DNA of 64,000 nt. It comes from Tigriopus japonicus (Eukaryota; Arthropoda; Copepoda; Harpacticoida; Harpacticidae). The position numbers were made by a program, and so were the translations under genes. The DNA is taken from the NCBI GenBank assembly GCA_010645155.1, contig JAAGOF010000287.1, positions 295,894 through 359,893 of the forward strand, in the 5' to 3' direction. How positions within the stretch are numbered: the stretch's first letter is position 1; every line of letters begins with the position of its first letter. Shown one piece after another: positions 56,601-64,000 of the stretch. A model generated the notes under the pieces. The model did not search any database. It was not told the DNA's origin and saw only the letters and a program-made list of their open reading frames with translations.

Positions 56601-57356
56601 CCATTTCTATGTCCTATATATATATGCCATTTTGTCGCATTTTTCTTCAAGTTGTCTTTTCCAACTTTCATGTTTGGTTTCTATTTTAGGAATAAACCTG
56701 AGAAGAATTTTGCCCAGATCATCCAAATTTTGACATCCTTTGTGACAGACCAAAGAATCCAGCATTGGAGCCTAATCAAGTCTCTTTTGGGATGGTTGAA
56801 TCCAAACTTTGGTTCAATTGTGGTGGATTACCTCATTAGTTGGGAATTTCCCAGCAACCAGGCCAAAAACCCATCCAGTTTCTCCACAATGGTGGTTGAT
56901 CCGAATTCAGATTCGTTTTTGTCGGACAAATGGCCAAATGAAGGTCTGGAAAGTCAAGAACCCCCAACTATATCTGAAAATGATCTTGAAGAAAAATCAA
57001 TCGCCAAACTACGACAAGCCTTAACATACGGGTTTTTCCATGGAAAGAATTCAACCACGTTGCTGAATTGGCCACTAATTTTTAAGATCTGGAAGGAGAA
57101 ACAATATCAAGTTTGGCGCCAAGTCATTGGAAAGAACTTTCCCAAGTGTACCGATGAATCGTGGTTCCAAGGGATTGCTTTGGCCGATGAAGGTTCCATA
57201 AAGGACAGGGAGAGCTTCCTAAAAGAAAGTGATTCAACATCAATTCTTCAAAAGCCGAACAAGGAATATGCTTGGATTGATCTGAGTGATACCGAGCGCC
57301 TGGATTTGTCCAAGGCTTTAATCTATATCGCAAGCGATCAAACAATCAAATTGTAG
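44685..57356 (+). CDS. Large P-loop protein with possible death-fold N-terminus, 7 exons
   Basis: Exons: 44685-44730, 45049-45203, 46559-46774, 50709-52742, 54484-54732, 55657-56282, 56690-57356. Junctions are GT-AG and phases agree throughout; total 1330 residues. The first exon is short and least certain; translation could instead begin at ATG 45066. Residues about 20-90 (SKWAKYLQLNDADIQLIRN...LTIENLRYLKAA) resemble helices 2-5 of a death domain. Exon 4 carries a P-loop; exon 5 a helicase-like motif. A poly(A) signal AATAAA follows at 57400. Function unknown; an innate-sensor or nucleic-acid-dependent ATPase role would be inference. Confidence 0.65.
48481..50000 (+). mobile_element. Tc1-like transposon with IR/DR ends
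   Basis: 1520 bp flanked by TA. Ends are TAGTCAGGAGCAAAAGTATT and its inverse AATACTTTTGCTCCTGACTG. A second inner copy of GCAAAAGTATTCGTAAC lies at about 48550 and, inverted, at about 49787-49806, giving the IR/DR pattern of some Tc1-like elements. It lies in intron 3 of the P-loop gene, in the same direction. Confidence 0.85.
48759..49781 (+). pseudogene. Tc1-like transposase with one in-frame stop
   Basis: A single frame of 341 codons from ATG 48759 to TGA 49779, interrupted only by TAG at 48876-48878 (codon 40, after STI). It has an N-terminal helix-turn-helix region, GRPRKL linker, and the DDE triad in WSDETK, QHDNDPKH and NPIENLW (34 residues between the second D and E). Frame and triad are otherwise intact, so the element is a recent arrival. 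Confidence 0.85.
50709..52742 (+). CDS. P-loop exon of the large protein (exon 4)
   Basis: 678 codons in one exon, phase 0 at both ends (TTTATAG in, GGGC|GTAAGT out). The P-loop GHGRLGTGKTE lies at about 52065-52097 and a Walker-B-like HVIIDQA about 88 codons later. The 450 residues before the P-loop contain no recognised domain. The frame runs on 18 bases past the donor to a stop at 52758. Confidence 0.7.
52777..53330. repeat. Degenerate AATTGTAATTAC repeat tract
   Basis: Dense overlapping GTAATTGTAATTG/AATTACAATTAC words, with two longer copies of ATTTTCAAGTAATTGTAATTGTAATG about 75 bases apart (52825, 52898). Similar tracts lie at 46858-46920, 47460-47570 and 47810-47890 and around 35200-35275. 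Low complexity; transposon origin possible but not shown. Confidence 0.5.
53734..53982. mobile_element. hAT-type MITE, family 1, copy 3 (in intron 4 of the P-loop gene)
   Basis: 249 bp from CTGGGGTCGGCAACCG to CGGTTGCCGACCCCTG with a perfect 8-bp duplication TTTTAAAG (53726-53733, 53983-53990). Confidence 0.8.
54484..54732 (+). CDS. Helicase-motif exon of the large protein (exon 5)
   Basis: 83 codons, phase 0 both sides. ILLTVGHFIEGFDVEMILVV resembles the late motif of superfamily-1 helicases and related ATPases (T-x-H-x-x-x-G-hydrophobic-D-x-V). Together with the P-loop this suggests a helicase-like ATPase fold rather than a plain NACHT domain. The match rests on one motif only. Confidence 0.5.
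55657..57356 (+). CDS. C-terminal exons of the large P-loop protein (exons 6-7)
   Basis: Exon 6 (55657-56282) leaves phase 2 at TTTCAG|GTTACT and joins exon 7 (56690-57356) after TATTTTAG, making an Arg codon. 430 residues with scattered Trp and Leu, no recognised domain. The stop TAG 57354-57356 is followed by GTAGG, so a further exon cannot be fully excluded, but AATAAA at 57400 argues for a last exon. Confidence 0.65.
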
Positions 57357-58022
57357 GTAGGCCATGGGGTCTTTCGGATGGAGGCCAATTATGTGTGCAA
57401 ATAAAATATGAACACCGTGTGTCTGAGCTATTGTTGGTTTGGTTCATAGAATGATGGATTACTTGTCTTTATGGGAATCAATCAGAGAAATATGTACGAC
57501 AAATTGGAAGAGACCTTAAATACATCATAAAGTACATTGAAGTGTTTTGAAAACTGTGTTTCCAACTGAAAAATTTCGTCCTTTTTTTTATTTGCTTTGT
57601 CTTGGCAAAGGTTTACACAATTTTTAACTTTTTGGGGCAACATATTCCAGATATGAGCAATGTTTCTCATGTATGAGCCTCTGTGATCAAAAAGGTATGT
57701 AATCGATTTACAATCAGGAGGACCCAGAACTTTCTTTCGTAAAATATGAAATATTATAAGAATATTTGTCCCTTTTTCCTCAATTTCTTACAATAGGTTG
57801 GCTGTTTCGAGGAAATATTGAAATTTTTCTCGATTTTTTTCAGACAATAAAAATTAATTATTTCAATCATGAGTTTGTTTTCCTTTTGTCGGCTTACTTT
57901 TAACTTTGGCAAAATTTCAGGAGGGAGAAAAAAAGTCGGAGTTATGAACGTTTTGCTTGCAAAACTGGCCCTTCACTAGAAAAACCGTCGTAGTTTGAAT
58001 AAATATTGAATTTGGCAAGCTA
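57357..58022. other. Intergenic DNA with a decayed MITE fragment
   Basis: Contains the 3' UTR and poly(A) signal of the P-loop gene (57400-57405). An AT-rich fragment at 57715-57850 resembles hAT-type MITE family 2. No gene seen. Confidence 0.4.
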
Positions 58023-58283
58023 CACTGTGACACGAAAGTTTTGATACCTCCGCAAAATTTAAACTTTCCACCATTCCCGACAACTCAATCCTTTTTTTGT
58101 TTTTCTAAAATATCAATATTCGGATTGTCAACGAACTGAGCGAAGTCTTTACAACAGAACTGACCTATGATCAGCATCTTAAGCAACGGTGACCTCAATT
58201 CATTTGATTATCCTTTCCAAAAAATGCAATGTCCAGATTTTTCAGTCACGGAGAAATCATAAACCCGTTCTTGGGCCGTTGGG

Positions 58284-59543
58284 ATGATGGAGGCAGGTAA
58301 AACTCAAGTAGAGGTTGCCAAGACCCTGGGGGTCTCATTGAGCTCTGTAAAGCACTGGTGGAAGCGCAACAAGGACGGCCAAACCCTTAAAGACAAGCCT
58401 CAGTCTGGAAGACCATCAGCAATTTCCAGAACTGCCAAAATCATCATAACCAAGAGGATTGGAAAGAGGAGGCAATCAATGCAAAAGTTGGCATCAAGAT
58501 TGAATTGGAGTGGCCATCCAGTGTCTTATGAGACTGCACGCCGCCATTTGAAGCGTGATATGAGCCTCAAATCTCTGGCCCATACCCGAAAACCCCGGTT
58601 GACAGAAAAAATGAAGACAGCTTGTGTGAAATTCGTCCAGGCCAATGCTCATTGGACCAATGACGAGTGGAAAAACGTCATATGGAGTGATTAGAGCTTC
58701 TTTTATCTTTTTCCAAAGTCCAACTCTGCCACCGAATGAGTTTGGGCGAGAAATTTAGTAGAAGTTGTCCCCAATGAATTTGTGAAGCACAGCCCCCAAG
58801 GTTATGGTCTGGAGGGATGTTTTCATCCCGTGGAGTATCCAGATTGCACGTTGTGCCCCCTAAATGCAATTTCATCCAAGAGTTCTACCGGGAGAAGATC
58901 CTGGCCGAGGAAGGAATGGAAGCCATCAACAGGAACAGGACAACGAGATTGATTCTGAAACGCCGAATTGTGACAGACATGTCAAAAGCTTTTTTATGCA
59001 AGATTCAGCGTCGCCTCATTTTTTTGGATTGTTGGTGCTGGGGTCGGAGGGTTGAGCCTCGTCCAGCCAGCGAAGCCAGCCATCACATTGTCCAAATTGT
59101 TCCGATAGGCAATCTCATGTCTGGTATCAAAAAGGTTCTCTGTCTGTGAGTGTGAATTAGCGTCTAAAAGTTTCCTTGAGAAAGGTCGGGGAGGAGAATC
59201 GAACCTGGGACCTCTCTCTCTTTATAGGAAACTGCGCTAACCACGACGCCACGTCTCCTCCCAGACAAACTACAGATGGCTTGATTCAAATTTTCCACGG
59301 TATTGGAGGAAAGAGGAATGGCCAGAAAATTCTCCAAACCTCAATCCCATAGAAAATTTATGGTCCATCCTACAAGAAGAGGTCGACAAGCTCCCACCCC
59401 AAACAACCCTGCAAGGATTGGAAAAACAGTTGGAAAAAGCTTGGGCAAACTTAAACAAAGATTTACTCTTCAAGTTATGCCTGAGTATGCTTAAGAGATT
59501 GGCCCAGGTTAAAGCAAGGAAGGGGGATAAAACCAACTATTAG
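58284..59543 (+). pseudogene. Broken Tc1-like transposase
   Basis: The N-terminal 136 residues (helix-turn-helix with KTQVEVAKTLGVSLSSVKHW, GRPSAISR linker) end at WSD, where TAG replaces the codon expected after the first catalytic Asp. Further stops follow. A fragment with MQDSASPH (second Asp) lies at about 58995, and SPNLNPIENLW (catalytic Glu) at about 59328-59360. An unrelated insertion separates the last two. Not functional. Confidence 0.8.
59040..59265 (-). repeat. tRNA-derived SINE-like insertion
   Basis: On the minus strand, 59262-59180 reads GTGGCGTCGTGGTTAGCGCAG (A-box-like) and GGTCCCAGGTTCGATTCTC (B box) about 30 bases apart, like the polymerase III promoter of a tRNA. The anticodon arm is not properly formed, so this is a tRNA-related repeat, not a working tRNA. 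It interrupts the transposase and extends to about 59040. Confidence 0.55.
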
Positions 59544-59617
59544 AACATCAACTTTCATTAATTTGTTTTCCCTGTAGAAGCTCATGGACATGGTGTCAAA
59601 ACTTTCGTGTCACAGTG

Positions 59618-60518
59618 TATGTGCAATGAAAGTGAGGTTCATTTACTGCTTCAATCACGAGTTAAAGATGATATAATTAGTGGTTTCGTCTCTTTTTGGT
59701 CATTTTTACTCAGAGCTTTCCAGACCAAAGTAAGCTTGAGCTTTTTTCTTAACCATATTTTTTGCCATATAAATCTTTCAACCATATAAATGCCATTTTG
59801 CTTTCTAATTTTGTTCCGGATAAGGTTATGTGATTTTTTCGCCAAACATTTGGTACAGGCTATCACTCATGTTATGTGTGAACATGACATGTAATTGAAT
59901 TGAAATGAAAAAACATTTTCTGACTCTGCAAATGTGATTATTTACATTTTTGGGTAAAGTTATTGTAACTGTAATTAACTCTCTTAGCCCCAAGCGACAG
60001 CTGATTTTAGGTTACGGTTTTAGTACCGGTCATTTTGTAGTACATTTTTAGGTGAATTTTTTAGATGGACATTTCCATGTACAAACAAGTTATCTCCATT
60101 ATTCCATGTTACATGTATAAATTGAAGCGTGCAATATGTCAACGTGAAGCAATTAATGACAAACGCCATTTGTGGCAAAATGCCAAATGAAGATTTTTAT
60201 CAACCTTCAAAACGATTACAATATTTCTTGACAGCATTGAATAAGCCCAAAATAATGGGTCTTTTTGACAGTACAATGCCACAAGAAAGAAATACTGACA
60301 TTTGGCTCAAGAGTGCCATTTTAAAACCCCAATCTGGCAACTATGCTTTACTCTGACCACAAGCTACATCTCCCGGTTTAAGCTGACACATAAGCTGGCA
60401 CTGTACGTTGGAGAGGAATAAAACCAATCTCTAAAACCAGGCGCAAATGATTCTCCGAATGATTGTCAGAAATACAGTGTGCGGTTGCTAAATCATTGTT
60501 TATTGGATCATCTTCTCA
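59618..60518. repeat. Intergenic, diverged dispersed repeats
   Basis: No gene. The segment 60280-60350 (GCCATTTTAAAACCCCAATCTGGCAACTATGC) resembles 50270-50305 (GGCATCAAAAATCCCCATCTGGCAACTATAC), so it is another dispersed repeat copy. TGTAATTG words occur at 59890-59980. Confidence 0.4.
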
Positions 60519-61989
60519 TTAATGAAGACACAAGCCATTTTGAACGGCGCCGGGACAGGCGCTGCCAGGGGCGGCTCCGTTACCAGATTTGGGGTAGATA
60601 GGTTGATTCATATAATTTCCAGCAGGTCCGTAATTACACACAAAGCGCTAGGATGGTAAAGTAATACTTAATTTCTGCGCTTTCATTCATCAAACGTACC
60701 CCTTACCTCGTTGTAGAACATTTTTTTGTGATTGTTATTCCATGTGGCGTAAACAATGACACCGCAACCAACGTGAGTGGTCTCCCCCCAGACCACTTGT
60801 GTGTAGTGGCCAATAGCTTCATCTTGGGCAGGGTTGGAGGCCTTGTTTTGGATCAAGGGTCCACTGTTAGTAAATGAATCGACCACAGCTGGGTTCATGA
60901 AGTCAACCTGAGTGTTGGAAAGTGAGTTTGTCAATGATCTAGCCAGTCAGTGGAACAATTGAGACATGACTTACCTCATCATACCAAGCTTGGATACTGT
61001 CCTCAAACTTCCGGGATCCAGAAGGAAGAGCAGTCGTGGCTCTCCAAGCCATGTTTTGTCCGGCAGGGTCAAAATCATCAGTACCCCGGTTGGAGTCATG
61101 GCCATTGGGGCACGTTTGGGCCCATCTGGAAAGAACAGAGAGATTTGCACACCATACTTTCGGCTTATTAAGCAAAACACTTTCAGTTAAAAGTTTTGCA
61201 TTTACCTTTGGGCAACCTTGGCGAGATTGTGGTCCCACTTCAGCTTGAACATCTTGGTGGCTCCAGGTTGGCCGTTATTGGAATTGTAGGCCCGGTTTTC
61301 ATTGCCCAAAGCCACACGAGATCGGAGAGCGTTATGCTTGTCCAAGATCCGGTTGATCTCGGCATCATCGAAGATACCGTAGCTACAAGTGACGTTGCAA
61401 GCGGCTCCAGCCCCACAATAGCTATCCACGGCCATGGTGTGGGTAGTTCCGAACCGGGCGGCAAAATAGGTCTTGTCGGCAGCGCAGTTCTCCTACATAG
61501 GAATTCTAATTAGTTTCTAGAGAAGTGAAATATTGACGGAGCAGTCTTACGTTGAAGGTGACCGGTGTGCATCCAGTTCGAGATCCACCGTGAACGTTCA
61601 CTTGGTAGCTAGATCCTGCAGGCACAGCTGGAGCTTGGGTGGTGGGTGGGGGTGCGCTATTGGCGTAATCTCCCAATCTGCACATGGGATCAGTTTCGCT
61701 ACAAAACGTTACGCTGTAGCTCGTAGTGCTCGTGAAGCACACTTGTTGAGGCTAAAAGGTCAACATGAGGTTGTTCATCGGAATCATCAAACCGTAAAGT
61801 AATAATACTTACTCCATTTCCAAAGTCATAAGGAAAGCAAGGTCCATCGTTTCCAGCATTGAAAAAGGAAAGATGGGCAGCAGCAGAGCTGGAAAGGTCG
61901 GCTTTGGACAAGCACGAGCTGCAACCAGAGGCTGAGACGTCGGAGAATTGAGAGCCCAGAAGGGCAAGCACTGCTACAAAGACCTTCAT
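60519..61989 (-). CDS. Secreted CAP-superfamily (SCP/antigen 5-like) protein, 6 exons
   Basis: Exons in transcription order: 61989-61813, 61751-61551, 61492-61206, 61125-60975, 60907-60707, 60647-60519. All GT-AG with matching phases; 381 residues. Signal peptide MKVFVAVLALLGSQFSDVSA, a Cys-rich N-terminal region of about 110 residues with a Pro/Thr linker (PPPTTQAPAVP), then the CAP domain: HNALRSRVA, LKWDHNLAKVAQRWAQTC, GQNMAW, HYTQVVWGETTHVGCG and YNYGPAGN-type end. CAP proteins are secreted and of varied function. AATAAA lies just past the stop (60504-60499) and a TATAAA about 38 bases before the ATG (62032-62027). Confidence 0.9.
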
Positions 61990-64000
61990 GTTTGGAATGA
62001 TGATGAACTCAAAGATGGGAGATCATTTTATACTGAGCTGAGATCAAACTTGGAGGGACGGAGGCTTGCTTTGAGTCAATCAAAGGTTAAGCTTGGAACT
62101 GCCTAAGCGAAAGTAGGCAAACATAAATAATGTCAATAAAGTTGGCTTTCAAGAGCCTTGAGCAATTGAGACCAAGTTCACTTGTGGATTCTGGAGAGGT
62201 GTTTCTTCTTCAAACAAAAAGACAATTGCTTTTGAGGACCCACCGACTGAAAAAGGGAATTGAGTAAAGATGTGATGTTTAACTAATATTGAAAGTTCAA
62301 CCTAAAGAGAGTACGACCTTTTGGAAACGAGTACTATCACCATTTGACTTACTTCATCTATGCTTCGTCTTCTATGGGCTGATATGTTCAACAAAAAAAG
62401 ACATTGAAAGGTTTTCTCACTATTGAAGAATCACATGTGAATTTTGGAGCATCGAAGTACAGTACATAAATGTCATGTTTGATATCAAGGTCTGTCAAAA
62501 TGTCAATTGAATATTCTTGGTCATGATTTCTTAAAGCTAACCTATCCTATGCAAGTCCAACAACAATTTACCAGAAGCATACTCAGGTATCAAAAGTTGA
62601 GCAAGCACGGGAAATAGAAATGTAAATTGGGCATTCATTGACATGTTCTTATCCAAGAGAGAGATGAACAATCTTCTCCGGCTGACTTCTTTTTTAGATT
62701 CTTCCAAGACCCTCCTTTGCTTTTTAAAAAGATGTTTTATGGCGTTATGACCTTGCTAAGAAAAAGTCAAGTTAAGTGCATCCTTGAAGTAAATACGTAC
62801 TTAATAATTCATTGCAAGAACTAGGGACGTGCATAGAGCGCAAATAAACCACCGCTTTTGGTTCCCAAAAGTAGTACAAACACTAGCCCAAAATTGCAAA
62901 TAAAAGGGTAGAAAAAGGTCACAATTGCAAATAAACTTCGGAAAATCGCAAAAAGAAACAAACTTTTTACACAAAAACTTTCTACTTGCTTGCCTTCTTC
63001 ATTTTCCAATTTTGAAGAGCAAAATTTTTGCGGGCCAAATCAAATTGTTTTTAATGGTTTAATTAACCTTCATGAAAAAATTAGGTAAACTGGTGGGAAA
63101 GTTTCGATCCTTTCGATTTGTGTATACAATTGAAGCTGAATATGAAAGATTCGATATAAAGATAACTTGAATTATTTTTCATCAAAAAATATACCAAAAA
63201 GCATTATAATGGCAAAAAAGTTGCTGTTGATGGAAAATATTCTCACATTCAGCAACAACTGTGCCCTCAAAATATAAGAAGGCCAATTTTAATTGGGTTA
63301 GCGATTTCCTTATGTGGGTTAGCAGCTATGTCTCGAAGAACTTACGGTTTGTTTCGACATTGAGATCGGTCTGAGTTGTTGAAAAAAATAGAACAGGGGT
63401 CGGCAACATATTTTGGAGGGGCCCATCAGATTTGTCGTTTAATTCGGTGTCCACCAAACAGAAGCTGAGGGATAAAACGACCCCCAAATCAACAATCAAA
63501 GAGCTATGAGCCCACAAGCAAAGGATTTTGAATGGCTTTTGGGCACACCATATTGTTTTTCTTCATTGGTCTTGGTGCCCACTGATTGCTTACCCCTAAC
63601 ATAGAGGTTTTGAACTTGTGACTGGCACTTTTTGTTTGCATCCACGTTTGCGCACCTAAATCATGCCAGTGATGCAGATTTGGCATGCCCTTAGGAAGGA
63701 AGGAAGATGAAATTTATGCACAAGGTAAATTAGAGTTGCTTGTGTTTCTGATACACCAAAACCAACTCAGCTAACGCGAGGTAAAATTGCTTCTCATGGA
63801 ACATGGTGAATTATACGTTTTTTCTCTTGGGACATGATATGCGTTTCCACGAGCACATAATGAATGAGATAGAATTCTTTTGGTATTTTTTACCACAAAG
63901 GACGACCTCATTGATGGTATGAATGAGTCACAATTACATAGCTTTGAGAAGGCATATGTTTTCGCTTTCACTATCAATTGAGCTAAATCTTGAAATCTAC
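61990..64000. other. Right-hand intergenic region
   Basis: Apart from the CAP promoter and one MITE copy, no gene is supported. Short hydrophobic frames at 62821-63009 come from repeated AAATTGCAAATAAA words and lack other coding features. Confidence 0.4.
63395..63597. mobile_element. hAT-type MITE, family 1, copy 4 (decayed)
   Basis: Starts CAGGGGTCGGCAACAT and ends near TTGCTTACCCCTA. GGCCCATCAG and CAAAGAGCTATGAGCCCA match the inside of copies 1-3. It is shorter, and its 8-bp flanks (AAATAGAA / ACATAGAG) agree only in part, so it is older. Confidence 0.6.

Larger units (their letters stand above)
58023..59617 (+). mobile_element. Decayed Tc1-like transposon with inserted SINE-like sequence
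   Basis: 1595 bp flanked by TA. Ends CACTGTGACACGAAAGTTTT and its inverse AAAACTTTCGTGTCACAGTG. Distinct from the 48.5-kb element in both ends and transposase. Transposase fragments are present in order, but stops and an insertion break them. Confidence 0.85.

Noticed and set aside
59180..59262. Functional tRNA gene on the minus strand
   Set aside because: A and B boxes are present, but the anticodon stem-loop is not properly formed and the sequence is embedded in a larger insertion.
62821..63009. Hydrophobic minus-strand frame
   Set aside because: It derives from repeated AAATTGCAAATAAA words and lacks start context and splice sites.

Overview
The window looks like animal, probably arthropod (crustacean/copepod-like), nuclear DNA. 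It has short GT-AG introns, multi-exon genes for secreted and membrane proteins, two Tc1/mariner transposons, several hAT-type MITEs and AT-rich intergenic DNA. The species assignment is an inference from general character, not from a marker gene. There is one assembly gap (Ns, 13267-13899).

Region 1 (about 1-31.3 kb, + strand) is the remarkable part. At least 32 exons (V1-V23, B1-B6, V24-V26 here) each encode a short N-terminal region, a Cys-containing transmembrane helix and a polybasic K/R-R-K-R motif. Every one ends in a GT splice donor in phase 1, and 31 of 32 leave a G that would complete a Gly codon. Between them I see no sequence resembling downstream exons. Only after the last unit is there one set of four downstream exons (C1 29432-29635, C2 29695-29929, C3 29994-30075, C4 30145-30363). 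C1 has a phase-1 acceptor, and the four exons run in one frame to a single stop. This is the layout of a clustered alternative-first-exon locus (as in clustered protocadherins or UGT1A): many interchangeable membrane-module exons and one constant C-terminal region of about 245 residues with three N-glycosylation sequons, four Cys and dibasic sites.

Nested inside is a second mechanism. Leader exon L (23394-23590) is followed by six exons (B1-B6), four of which (B1, B2, B4, B6) clearly lack an in-frame ATG of their own, so the group looks internal. Just downstream of L is a GCAAGAAAATG element (23604-23614). The reverse complement, CATTTTCTTGC with at most one G-U-compatible change, lies upstream of each of the six B exons. 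This is the docking-site/selector-sequence arrangement known from mutually exclusive splicing of arthropod Dscam, here in an unrelated gene. The locus would therefore combine promoter choice with RNA-structure-controlled mutually exclusive splicing.

Region 2 (31.5-42.2 kb, + strand) is a 15-exon gene for a 678-residue type I membrane protein: signal peptide, DOMON-like domain, a furin-type site, Cys-containing sushi-like modules, a transmembrane helix and a Cys-rich cytosolic tail. Its introns carry several MITEs.

Region 3 (43.2-57.4 kb, + strand) starts with a 915-bp TRIM-like element with 128-bp terminal repeats. A 7-exon gene follows for a roughly 1330-residue protein with a possible death-fold N-terminus and a P-loop ATPase/helicase-like region. 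A nearly intact Tc1-like transposon sits in its third intron.

Region 4 (58.0-64.0 kb) holds a decayed Tc1-like transposon carrying a tRNA-derived insertion, then a 6-exon minus-strand gene for a secreted CAP-superfamily protein, then mostly non-coding DNA.
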